The position numbers and the translations under genes are program-made. Under the pieces are notes generated by a model. That model worked only from the letters and a program-made list of their open reading frames with translations, did no database searches and was not told the origin of the DNA. A DNA stretch of 32,500 nucleotides from Apostichopus japonicus. Taxonomy: Eukaryota; Echinodermata; Holothuroidea; Aspidochirotida; Stichopodidae. Below are positions 11,156 through 20,605 of this stretch, one piece after another (position 1 is the first letter of the stretch; every line of letters starts with the position of its first letter). Location of the stretch: the NCBI RefSeq assembly GCF_037975245.1, contig NC_092573.1, positions 6,645,001-6,677,500 on the forward strand, in the 5' to 3' direction.

Positions 11156-12407
11156 TTTGAGCAGCTCGTCTCCTCTTTCTTTTATTTAAATTTTTAAAAC
11201 CACAAGGAGGATTGTTTTTTCATTTGTATTTCTGTGTACATACATTTAATTGTCTACTTTTAATTCACTGGTTTCACTGCAGTGTTGCTCTCACGCCTTT
11301 TCGAAGATGACAAGAAAACTATAAACAAAAACATGAAAATAAAAATTATGTACATATCTATATTGCAAGTCAATGGGATGCATGTAAGTACAAGAACCCC
11401 ACAGTGCATGTTTCATGAAACAGGAGTTATTTATAAATATTGATTCATTTACATGATTCGGCTTTTCTTTCGAAACCACAGCTTCCTTTTTCCTGTCGAT
11501 ACTGTCAGAGTGATTATCACTCAGCTTGAACAAAATACATCGATACGAAAAGTACCTCTACCCGTGCCCTTGTCGTGTTTCTGCACTCGTTCCAGGAGTC
11601 AAAAGAAATGAATCATGTTTTGTTCACACATTGTCAACATACATTTATAGTTCAGTTAAGTGGAAGGTCAGCGCCCATGCCCTTTACATTATAAAGTATG
11701 GACGAGGTATCGGACAGAAATTGATCAAATTTGTTCAAATCGTATATAACCTTTTCAAGAGTAATCACTGACCTAGCTTTTAAATTGAACAACTTCTGCT
11801 GAACCCAAAACCGATGAAAATAGTTTTCTTATGAAGTTTAATCCTCTTTGAATTCTACTGAGAATGAGTATTTCCCTTTTGGGTATTTAAATTAGGAAAA
11901 AAAGGGGATGACCGTAGGTCAAATATTATTGGATTTCCGGCAATTTGTTGTTGGATATTCAGTACGGTGATATAAACTGAATAGCTTTCACATAATATGC
12001 ACGACGTGTTCAATATATTCATAGATTGTCAAATGAAATGCTAGGAACGTTGATGGAAGATATTCAGCCAAATGGAACTGAAATTCTTCGTATCTCTTGG
12101 TATGAACATTTTATCCAATCTTGTTTGAATAACATAAGCTTCATTAGTGATTGAATTAATAAATGATTTATAATGTTTTTTTTAGTATTTTCACATTAAA
12201 TAACTTAGGAGAACACTTAAGTTCTATTGTCATCGGTAAATCAGTACACGTTCTCCCTGCCCGATTATCCCCTCCCCCCACAACCCGATGATACCCTCCC
12301 CCACTACCGATTATCCTCCCAATCCTTGATCGTATACCTTTCAACATTTGTCCCCATCTTCGCCTTGACGATCCGATCCGTTGTTTGCTGTTATATCCTA
12401 TCAGCAC
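11156..12407. other. Unique sequence, no gene seen
   Basis: Two ~80-codon open frames (11291-11533 minus, 11526-11771 plus) lack domain features. A C-rich segment lies at 12265-12320. Confidence 0.45.
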
Positions 12408-12599
12408 AAAACAAAGGGAAAATATCATTGCTATAACAAGAGTTAGGACTGCGCATGCTTTTATCTCAGATCGTCTGCATTGGTTTTCTGTAGCGTTATT
12501 TGCCGCGATCACCGTTCGACGGTTGGTGACGATTTGGAACAAGAACATCACCGTTAGGTTCTTAAGTACAAAGTTCAATGTAATATAATACACCCTACG
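12408..12599 (-). pseudogene. Possible fragment of a rhodopsin-type GPCR (TM5 end to TM6)
   Basis: A 159-codon minus-strand frame (12647 down to 12168) has two hydrophobic segments, at residues ~20-41 and ~63-84. They are separated by a basic, polar linker containing TNRR and RRSEIKA. The second segment reads EIKACAVLTLVIAMIF then SLCF. A basic Arg-Arg/Glu/Lys-Ala lead-in and an F-x-x-C-F pattern at the membrane core resemble the intracellular loop 3 to TM6 junction of class A GPCRs (F..CW.P in the family). The first segment, ending MFLFQIVTNRR, resembles the TM5 exit. The TM6 proline is missing, the sequence after residue ~85 becomes low-complexity basic/Gly-rich, and no TM1-4 or TM7 is seen. 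It could be a decayed copy, one exon, or chance. Confidence 0.3.
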
Positions 12600-12647
12600 A
12601 AACAACATAACACGGCAAAAAAAATAGGAAGTTAATAAAAAAAACAT

Positions 12648-14447
12648 AGAGATAAAAATAACAATAAAGGTAAGAAAAGCCGAACGGAATGGAATTTTAC
12701 CGCCATGTTGACTGATCTTCCTAATTAGTCAGCCTATGCCCTGTCAGAAATTCTCATTATATCGAAGGCTATACAATGTTGAAATGATTTAATAACAATT
12801 CATCTAAGAATTACAGATCTGACATATGTAGGCTAAAAAGACTCGCTTGTCCTGTCACTTAAAATACTTCAGGTCTAAATTGCTCAAATTTTGTGCTTTA
12901 TTATATTACTTTCTTGGTCGTAAAGCAATGATTATTCGTGCTTTCAATACAATGATTAATGTGACTATGTGCATGATGCTATTGCTATCGGGTGATGAGT
13001 TATCTGATCAAGGGAGCCATAGGCGGCAAATAAGTGCGAAGTAGCGACAGATTAATGAACTCTGCTTTTCCCTTGTTTGTTTACGTACTTGTAAATTGCA
13101 TGCTGTAAGTAACTAAATAAGTTGGATGATTTTTTTTTTTTAGTTTTAAGATGGAGAACCTTTTTCGTGTCGAAGTTTACAATATACGTGTAAATGTGTG
13201 GAAGTTAGAAATTATGCATGACTCGTGCGAGTTATATGCATGACAAGTGCATGATTCGCAGACCAATGATATTACCTATTGGTGTATATACGCAAACGAG
13301 AGAGGATCCGCGATTAGTAGGATATCTTAAGAAATATACCTTCGTGCATGTTATTAACAATAATATCGGCTAAACGAACCGTTCTGTATCCACGAGCGAG
13401 GGGTTGGCAGGGGAGTAGCTGGAGGGGGAGGGGAATGGTCCAAAAATGTCTATAATGTGCATGATCTTAAGCGCATTAGCAATTCAGTGCTTGGTAGGTA
13501 GCTACAAAGCCGATGAAACTCAAACTTGTTGACTGTATGCGCGCATGCGTTGTTGAGCTTATGTGAATTAATTTTAATATTATCATCATGGTTTCGAGGT
13601 TATTGCTTATCAGAAGCCTCATCAGTCACTCCGTACAATGTTTACATTTTATCCGGTACATCGAACTTTCGAAAGTTCCTTAATACAATATTTCTATCCA
13701 AGCGATAATGATATAGCGTGATTCGAATTAATGTATACACATTGATGATAAGTAGAAGGACAGACCCTATCGCACGTTACGACAGAATCGGTCGTCTTTG
13801 TCCAATAATATATGATTGAAGAAGCAGTACACATTTTGTTTCCTGCAAGTCCATCACACTTGATTTCCGTATGTAATATAGATGACTTTGGGCACTGAAT
13901 TAATTTCGATATATGTCAAAGAATATCAATGCACTGAGCAGCTTCCATGCAACAAAAGGTTACATTCGTACAACGGTGAGAAAATTACGTATCAGCTTAT
14001 CAATCAAAGTGCATGGCTGCCAGACTATCTGGTCTTGTAACATATGCCTAATATATCAGCTCCTCACAAATAAAAAAAGAAAAGTGTTAGAATTTCATGG
14101 CCTCAAATCAAACGATTAATATGCATGAAACAATTTTCCCACCGGAAACTGGATTTCCGTTTCAGCCGTGGGTACTTTCTGACTGATATGAAGTTTGGTA
14201 AAACATTTTTACTAGATTTATATAATTGGAAAAACAATAAAATACTAACTAACAGTTAGGTGTGAAATGAAAGAGCTGACGTCATCATCGATGTGGCCTT
14301 AAAGGAGCAGTTCATAAAGTAATATAGTTTAAGATCTCTTTCCCCTCCCCTTCCACTTACTCAAGAGAGAAAGAAAGTTCTACTTTACAAGTTCCAAAGG
14401 GCAATTACATGCTTGCATCGAAATATAAATACCTATAAGAATGCATA
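12648..14447. other. Unique sequence, no gene seen
   Basis: Holds an NRF1-like GCGCATGCG at 13541-13549, a G-rich patch at 13396-13436 and a CRE palindrome at 14277. Open frames are 60-68 codons and unremarkable. Confidence 0.45.
13541..13549. promoter_or_regulatory. NRF1-like motif GCGCATGCG
   Basis: Matches the core of the NRF1 consensus (YGCGCAYGCGCR), which often sits at animal promoters. CpG-containing words are otherwise sparse here. No transcript start can be assigned. Confidence 0.2.
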
Positions 14448-14485
14448 ATATATATATATATGTACATATATATGTATATATATAA
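14448..14485. repeat. Short interrupted (TA)n microsatellite
   Basis: TA runs broken by TGTACATA and TGTATA. Confidence 0.85.
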
Positions 14486-14837
14486 ATGAATAAGAAGGCG
14501 TAAATGCAATGTTAAGAGACAAAGAATTTTAAGTAGAAAAGTGAACTAGTAAAATACCAATAACCTAACGATTTAATAGGTTTTTATGAAGTTTAATTCA
14601 AAGAGGGATAAACGATTAATTTGTGTCGGTTCGTAGCAGCCTAAAGTAATCTATTCCGCCCACGACAAGGGATTATTGCACTATTAATATCTACATATAT
14701 AGGGGTGGGTATTAACGTCAAGAACGGTGTTAAGCTTAGCCTCAAGGTAATGTTTGAGATGATGTGCCAGCTGTAGCCATACCTACGCACATGCGTATTA
14801 GATTCTCTCTCTGAATGTTGATACATCTAAATAAAAG

Positions 14838-14876
14838 ATGGCTGACCTAGATAGTGAGGTAGTTGTCAAGGAAATT
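14838..14876 (+). CDS. Candidate short first coding exon
   Basis: ATG at 14838 sits in a good animal initiation context (A at -3, G at +4: AAGATGG). It opens MADLDSEVVVKEI, followed at 14877 by GTAAGT, a full-consensus splice donor, which leaves a phase-0 junction. The acidic start MAD.D.E is typical of real N-termini. A dyad TACGCACATGCGTA (14784-14797), related to NRF1 sites, lies about 40 bp upstream. The product is not recognised. The next exon is uncertain. One speculative partner is the open frame after an acceptor-like TTATTTTTAG at 17698-17707, which would place the nested transposon in the intron. Thirteen codons cannot exclude chance. Confidence 0.25.
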
Positions 14877-15309
14877 GTAAGTAATAAGAAAGCTCTACGA
14901 ATGTTTACTTGAAAGTGAAATAGCGCCATAAAATTAGGTCGGTTGAAAAAAAAAATCATTTTCATAAACTGAAAGATCGCCATCAATTTGCCTTCGTTAA
15001 CGTATCCGTTATTTGGCAGGTAACCAATTTTAGATAGCAGACAAAATGTCACATATCAGTTAGCTTTCAACTTCTAAACAAATTAATTTCAGTAGGCAGA
15101 TATATCGCTGCATTGTCTAAATTGTTTTTCTTCTTCTTGTAATTTTATTTGTATATTATCTTATAATTCAATCTGAGTGAAATATTATTTAGGAATTGAG
15201 TTGTTACAAGAGGAACAGGTTATTATTGTAACGTGTTTCTTTCACTTAAAACGTTATTGACTTATGAAAAAACTATAGCTTGAACGAAGTGCTTGTTGAA
15301 CTTGAGTAA

Positions 15310-15317
15310 TATACAAC
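15310..15317. repeat. Target site duplication, left copy (outer hAT)
   Basis: TATACAAC directly precedes the element's CAGTGGCG terminus and is repeated exactly at 17412-17419. Eight bp is the hAT superfamily signature. Confidence 0.9.
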
Positions 15318-15341
15318 CAGTGGCGTAGCTACGGGGGGGCC

Positions 15342-15363
15342 TGGGGGGGCCGAGGCCCCCCCA
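15342..15363. other. G/C hairpin at the left end of the outer hAT
   Basis: TGGGGGGGCC (15342-15351), a GA spacer, then its exact complement GGCCCCCCCA (15354-15363) give a 10-bp stem with a 2-base spacer. The adjacent G-run (15333-15339) also gives quadruplex potential. Confidence 0.8.
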
Positions 15364-15711
15364 TGAAATCGGCTGGCCCCCCCACTGGCCCCCCCACTGG
15401 GAATGGGGTAAAAAAAAAAAAAACACTCATCAGTGCGATTCGCTAATATTTTTTGTTCAATAATTTGGGAAATAGAGTTACACAATTTTCTCGTCTGCAT
15501 CTGGCAGAATAAGAATAATACAATATCTGTAGTAATCATGAGAATGGTCACACAGAATGGCATGGCAATGGTCGATGCGACGATTGCGACCATACACCAC
15601 GAACCTTGTTGTGCTGCGTGATAGCGATATCTGCTGAAAATATGTTCAGTGCTTCCACCTAGCGCAACAATCTATCAAAATATTGGCTCCGTTTGTACTG
15701 AGCCGAGGTAT

Positions 15712-15719
15712 CAGGTATT
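15712..15719. repeat. Target site duplication, left copy (inner hAT)
   Basis: CAGGTATT, repeated exactly at 16966-16973. Confidence 0.85.
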
Positions 15720-15910
15720 CATGGGCGGCGATCATGGGGGGGACGGGGGGGGACATGTCCCCCCAATATTTTAGGTGGGCGGATATAGTATCTTATATCC
15801 CCCCCAATATTTGGTGGCATAGTTCTTTTAAGCATATGTTTTGTATTTTTTTATGATATCGCTAGTAATTTCAAAATAGAAAATGCTTAGATGCAACTTA
15901 CAAGGCCTGG

Positions 15911-16001
15911 GAAGTGCCATTTCCAGCGATCTGGGAGACATTTTCGGCCAAAATTTTCTTTTGCGCTTCGCGCCAACTTATGGTGGCGCTACGCTTAGAA
16001 A
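15911..16001. repeat. Shared subterminal block, copy A
   Basis: Contains GAAGTGCCATTTCC, then GCGATCTGGG, then AAATTTTCTTTTGCGC, and CGCGCCAACTTATGGTGG followed by CGCTACGCTT. Copies B (16804) and C (17243) carry the same series in the same orientation. Confidence 0.75.
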
Positions 16002-16264
16002 GTCTGGGTACAAGCTTTGCCCCTCCCTTGGCAAATTCCTCGCAAAGCGCCTGTCTAACCGTGTCACAATTTGTTACTATATATGACCGAAAGTAGTTTT
16101 TACTTTGTTTTCTCGAAATGAATAGCTAGACGGACCGCATCCGTAATGAAATTTGGTTTGCATCTTGTGTATGAGTGTAAGTACGTACAATCATACATAG
16201 GATCCACATCGATATGGGTTCACTGGGTTTCCATTTGGCCTGTTTCCTACAAGATTTCTAACCG

Positions 16265-16356
16265 CAGGTGTGTAGCCAAGGGAGGGGGGGGGGGTGAAGG
16301 GGTGGAGACCGCCCTCCCCCTCGAGCATATTTTTTTGGTATTTTCTATGATATCGA
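16265..16356. mobile_element. Remnant left end of a third hAT-like element
   Basis: CAGGTGTGTAGCCAAGGGAG followed by a G-run, C-run and TATTTTCTATGATATCG parallels the inner element's left end (G-run, C-run, TTTTTTTATGATATCG at 15847-15862). It also resembles the CAGTGGCGTAGC type of terminus. No matching right end with a normal target duplication was found. Confidence 0.4.
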
Positions 16357-16803
16357 AGTTTTATAGTAGCCGTTATAAGAGGTTTTAATATTTGTACACC
16401 AATAATTTAACTGTGTCTGAAATTTCGAAAATTCCTTGACCAACATTCTTCATCATAGTATGCTTCCCTCTATACTCGTACAATTTTGACCGGTCTGTTA
16501 GTGGTTAAGGGGGGTTTTCTATATTGGTTGTCCATAGATGAAATTTAGTGCAACATTATGGGTATGTTTTGAAGTGAATTTATTATTCAAATTCTGAACA
16601 AATAATGGGCTTAAAACCTTGAAAAGTGGGGCTGACGGGTATTGTGGGGCGTTACGTAGAATTACCTACAAATGCAATGAGGTCGAACATGATGTGTGAC
16701 TGGTGACAATCTTGACAAAAGGTTATGAATGAAAAAAAAAAACTATTAGGAAAAACTTGGTTCTCAGGCAAAAGTGTACATCTGGTTGGTCATTTTCAAG
16801 CCC

Positions 16804-16896
16804 GAGAAGTGCCATTTCCGGTCATCTGGGGGGCTATCAAAACCAGAAATTTTCTTGTACGCTGCGCGCCAACCAATGGTGGCGCTCCGCTTTGAC
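16804..16896. repeat. Shared subterminal block, copy B
   Basis: GAGAAGTGCCATTTCCGG, ATCTGGGGGG, AAATTTTCTTGTACGC and CGCGCCAACCAATGGTGG then CGCTCCGCTT, close to the right end of the inner element. Confidence 0.75.
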
Positions 16897-16965
16897 AGTA
16901 ATTCGCCTGCATCCAAGCAGATGTCCCCCCCCCCCCCAATATTTGAAACAGATCGCCGCCCCATG

Positions 16966-16973
16966 CAGGTATT
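16966..16973. repeat. Target site duplication, right copy (inner hAT)
   Basis: CAGGTATT immediately after the inner element's GCCCCATG terminus. Confidence 0.85.
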
Positions 16974-17242
16974 CATATATTGCCTCGAGTCAAATGAATA
17001 TATGTCATTGAATATTCCACAAAACAACTTTTTTTATGGCAACGAAACTGTCGAAACAGGATTTTCCACTACTGGTAGAGATATAAAATATTGGGAATTC
17101 TGAAATTCCTGCAAATGATGCCAAATTCCCTCAAGTTAAAAGTCTGGTTGAGTTGGCAAGGCCAGTCAGCATGAAAGAGAAAAAACTTTTTTTGCATTTC
17201 TGTCACCAAAGTTGCACATCTTTTTGGTTGCTATTTTGCCTC

Positions 17243-17335
17243 ACAGGTGCCATCTCCTGCGATCTGGGGGGGTGCTGAAATCTCAAATTTTCTCTGTACG
17301 CTCCGCGCCAACCATGGTGGCGCTCCGCTTAGATA
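17243..17335. repeat. Shared subterminal block, copy C
   Basis: CAGGTGCCATCTCCTGCG, ATCTGGGGGGG, AAATTTTCTCTGTACGC and CGCGCCAACCATGGTGG then CGCTCCGCTT, near the right end of the outer element. The GCGCCAACCATGGTGGCGC core (17305-17323) is a near-perfect palindrome. Confidence 0.8.
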
Positions 17336-17411
17336 GTAACCTCCGGCCCCCCCACTAGAAAGAACAGCCCCCCATGGCCCCCCCACTCAAAAAATCCTAG
17401 CTACGCCACTG

Positions 17412-17419
17412 TATACAAC
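17412..17419. repeat. Target site duplication, right copy (outer hAT)
   Basis: TATACAAC immediately after the CGCCACTG terminus. Confidence 0.9.
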
Positions 17420-17707
17420 ACAACAGAACTGCAGTGGGTGGCGGTGAGGGGGCCCATTAGACGGATCGGAAACAGAGGAAAGGGTCGATGGGTACTCAGC
17501 AGTCACGATGTTGTCCGCGATAATACTTATTGTCAAATAGAACCTAAAGGGGTTAAGTAATAGGCTTCTGTCGTCCGCGGTACACCATGACACTTTTCCA
17601 TTTACACCTATATCAATCATATGATTATTAACATTGCTTGACAATACCCCTAGACAATCCAAGTCGATGCTATGTGTTATTTCCTTACATAACTTACTTA
17701 TTTTTAG
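17420..17707. other. GC/CpG-richer flank with a minus-strand open frame
   Basis: A minus-strand frame (17662 down to the transposon end) reads through non-repetitive sequence of balanced amino-acid composition, including NPFRFYLTISIIADN, and stays open into the transposon's terminal repeat. I recognise no domain. It is either chance or an old exon interrupted by the insertion. Confidence 0.2.
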
Positions 17708-17935
17708 TTCGTGATTGCTTCTCTGTTTGTGACATACTCAGGACGTCTCACCTACCCTAGTGTGACCCGTCACGTACCGATACATGCGCTGAACAGTTTC
17801 CGAGAGTTACTGATATTACGTAACACTGGTATACAGTATCTTAACTATGACAAGCTGCAGTATACAATGCATGCTGGTTTCAAATATATTCTTTTCTTGC
17901 TTGCTATGAGTACCAGTTACTCAATCACTCAGTAG
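17708..17935 (+). CDS. Weak candidate exon
   Basis: An acceptor-like tract TTATTTTTAG ends at 17707. From 17708 the frame is open for 75 codons (FVIASLFVTYSG... to a TAG at 17933). The first ~120 bases are CpG-richer than the surroundings. A stretch FRELLILRNTGIQYL resembles a leucine-rich-repeat strand (LxxLxLxxN), but a single such match is weak. No donor or polyadenylation signal is convincing. It would be in phase with the candidate exon at 14838. Chance is quite possible. Confidence 0.15.
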   Translation, partial: FVIASLFVTYSGRLTYPSVTRHVPIHALNSFRELLILRNTGIQYLNYDKLQYTMHAGFKYILFLLAMSTSYSITQ

Positions 17936-19829
17936 ATATAATATAATATTCAGCAGTCTTTTTGTTTAATAGCTGACTGTAAATAACTTAATCTTATTCA
18001 TTTTCTATATGGTAGTAAAATTCATGCAAACGAACTGCCCTATGATAAATTTAAGCATGCTAAAATTCTATAAGTTACCAAAAAACTATATTATCTGGAG
18101 GTTACCGCCTCCCTCCCACGCCCGTGCACCCTTCTTCATACCTTATACCAGATGGGATTTTTGTGGAAAGTAAAAAGAAAGAAATATTTATTTGATTATT
18201 TATTTTTATTATAATTAACTTATAGGTACGATATGTCTACAGCAGAATTAGTTTAGGTTTATCTATCATAGTTGACCTTTTCTTGGGATTTTTTTTCGAG
18301 CAATTTAGGTCGGTCCAGCTGACCTTTTAAATCGAGTGACCTCAAACATTTTCATCAAGACCGAAAAGTCCTCGGAGGATATCTATTAGCCGAGTTACGT
18401 ATACCACCGCAGCTGTTTATTCTTTCTATATATATTAAAAGAGTTGGATTTTATACCGTGATGTACACATAATCTATACCGTCTGCTTCGCACGGATGTC
18501 CTTCCTTTCGGCCGGTGTTGGACATCACTGATCACTTTACTATCTTGTTTACCTTACGCAGAGCATTATAATTAAAAGATGAGAATATGGATATCAAGGC
18601 GTGAAATCTTGGAATAATTTTAAGGAATCAAAGTAGTATCCTCTCCGACTTTTAACTCAGTACACTATATACGTAGGATAGAATGACTGATACGTTTCTA
18701 TGGCAACGCCTCACTCTTAATAAGAACTTAATGAGATCATTATGCATATATAACGTGACTTGTTATTTGAGTATCGTGCGATTGATCAACGTTAGGCTAC
18801 GGTATGAATCGAATATACATCAATCTAGGCTCTGGATATTGTAGAATGTGTAGTTAGATGTGATTAGTATCGAAAGTATGGTGTTAGGTTGCGGTAGTAC
18901 CGTCAGATACTTTTAATTTTTGTTTATACCTGGAGGAAACGAGTCACTTCTCAAAAGAAATGTCAGCACTTTGACTAGACCTAAAGTATTCTCGTTTACA
19001 GGTAGTTACATCAATGTCATCAAATTGCCGAAACGTATCTTGACAAATTAGTAGCTGTCTTCGATGCTCGTATTCGTGCGAATACTGAACTGACAACACG
19101 CATGCGTGCATAAAATTGATCGCGTGGTGGGAAGCGCGCGTTGTATAAAGCTAATTGTTAGAGTTTGGTACTATTATAACGTTGCCCGCCAGTAGCGGCA
19201 AATATACGGTATACATGACCTTTTGACACACGATGAACAATTTAAATACCAACAGACAATATTGACTTGATCCAATAAAAATAATTACTGGGGCCGACTC
19301 TCGAGGCTGATCACCGTTTCTCCACAAACTAGGCTCACATTCAAACTATTGTTAATAAAGGCATCAGAGGACGTTGGCACCAGTTGAGGGTTTTAAAACA
19401 TTGATTGCCGACATGAATCGATAAAACAAACATTTCTTTCCATTAGATGTTCTCCCTTCACTGTCTTCGCACTCCGTCTCAAAATTCAACGTCTGGCACA
19501 GAATCTTTGCAATAATTGTAGTCTTAACTCGGTTCAAATTAGCCTCAGTTTCACAGAGAAAGTAATTCTACGAGTAAGGAAGACTTGTCTCTTGAAACTT
19601 GAAGGTTTCGATCGGTGTATACAAGGAAGCCTCAGTTAATTGGAATATTCATCTTCTTGTGGCACTTATTATTCTGTAAGGTTTCGGATCTGTGTTTTCA
19701 CAACCATTCGTGGGTTTCTTCGTATTCGTGACTCGCATCTATACGGGGCAAATCTTTTAGTATATCATGCAATTGTATGTCAATGTTTATAGTTGAAAAT
19801 TAACGACCTGTGCCTATAGTAGTATTTGA
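17936..19829. other. Unique sequence, no gene confirmed
   Basis: AT-rich with a promoter-like patch at 19070-19150 (separate entry). No domain, repeat or RNA gene was recognised. Confidence 0.45.
19070..19150 (+). promoter_or_regulatory. Promoter-like patch: two dyads, CpG-rich stretch, TATA box
   Basis: GTATTCGTGCGAATAC (19070-19085) is a 7-bp inverted repeat with a 2-base loop. CACGCATGCGTG (19097-19108) is a perfect 12-bp palindrome resembling an NRF1 half-site pair. A CpG-rich stretch with GCGCGCG follows. TATAAAG lies at 19144-19150. The arrangement could be a core promoter reading rightwards, but no ORF of note follows within 600 bp before the 38-bp array. Confidence 0.22.
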
Positions 19830-20605
19830 CATGGAAACAATGTTTCGATGTATATCGAGCTTTACTTGATACGATAAACAATGTTTCGTCCGGGTTTTAT
19901 CCGATGCGAGAATGGAATTGATTTATGTCAGTTGAAAACATTGCTTGGTTGTGTCCATGTAAAATTGAAATGGAAACACTGTTTCGGTGTTTTCATGAGT
20001 TATTTGATAAGTAAACGCTGTTTCGATGTGGTCAGGTTTATTTGATATGTAAACCCTGTTTCGATGTGTTCAGGTTTAATTGATATGTAAAGACTGTTTC
20101 GATGTGTTCAGGTTTAATAGGTATGCAAACGCTGTTTCGATGTGTGCAGGTTTATTTGATATGTAAACGCTGTTTCGATGTGTTCAGGTTTATTTGATAT
20201 ATAAACGCTGTTTCGATGTGTTCAGGTTCATTTGATATTTAAACACTGTTGCGATGTTCAGCTTTATTAGATATGCAAACGCTGTTTCGATGTGTTCAGG
20301 TTTATTTGATATGTAAACACTGTTTCGATGTGTTTATGTTTATTAGATATGTAAACACTTTTTCGATCTGTTCAGGTTTATTTGATATTTAAACGTTGTT
20401 TCGATGTGTCAAACTGGTTTTGAAACAACTTCAAGAGTACTGTTTCGATGTGGTCAATGTTTACTTCATATATAATCACTGTATCTGTATCATCACATTT
20501 TTCGATGTGGTCAGGTTTATGAGATATGTAAACGCTGTTTCGATGTGTTCAAGTTTATTAGATATGTAAACGCTGTTTCGATGTTGGCAGGTTCAGTTGA
20601 TATCC
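19830..20605. repeat. Minisatellite, 38-bp unit, ~18-20 copies
   Basis: Units contain GTAAACGCTGTTTCGATGTG then TTCAGGTTTATTTGATAT. CTGTTTCGATGTG recurs throughout. Units at the left edge (19830-19990) and right edge (20400-20520) are more diverged than the central copies (20010-20400), the usual pattern of array homogenisation by unequal exchange. Confidence 0.92.

Larger units (their letters stand above)
15720..16965. mobile_element. Second hAT-type element nested within the outer one
   Basis: The left end CATGGGCGGCGATC is matched in inverse by GATCGCCGCCCCATG at 16951-16965 (one extra G), giving a ~14-15 bp imperfect inverted repeat. Exact 8-bp duplications CAGGTATT flank it. The insertion lies wholly between the ends of the outer element and is therefore younger. 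The ends carry G-runs and C-runs with ATGTCCCCCC...CAATATTT. No long transposase frame is present. Inside it are further end-like segments (16265, and the block at 15911-16053), so it is probably itself composite. Confidence 0.85.
15318..17411. mobile_element. Non-autonomous hAT-type DNA transposon (outer element)
   Basis: The left terminus CAGTGGCGTAGCTA is matched by the exact inverted TAGCTACGCCACTG ending at 17411, a 14-bp terminal inverted repeat. Identical 8-bp target duplications (TATACAAC) flank both ends. Ends of the form CAGTGGCG and 8-bp duplications are hAT hallmarks. Both subterminal regions are rich in runs of 7 G or C, forming hairpins. No transposase-like frame is visible, so it would have been mobilised in trans. 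Without the inner insertion and its duplicated 8 bp, it is about 840 bp. The perfect TSD implies fairly recent insertion. It may lie in an intron of a neighbouring gene, but that is unproven. Confidence 0.9.

Noticed and set aside
15273-15593. 106-codon minus-strand frame crossing the left end of the outer hAT
   Set aside because: It reads through the terminal inverted repeat and G/C runs (Gly/Ala/Pro-rich), with no transposase motif.
16757-17103. Three overlapping 84-109 codon frames in the nested hAT
   Set aside because: They overlap on both strands within the subterminal block and lack BED-finger or hAT catalytic motifs.
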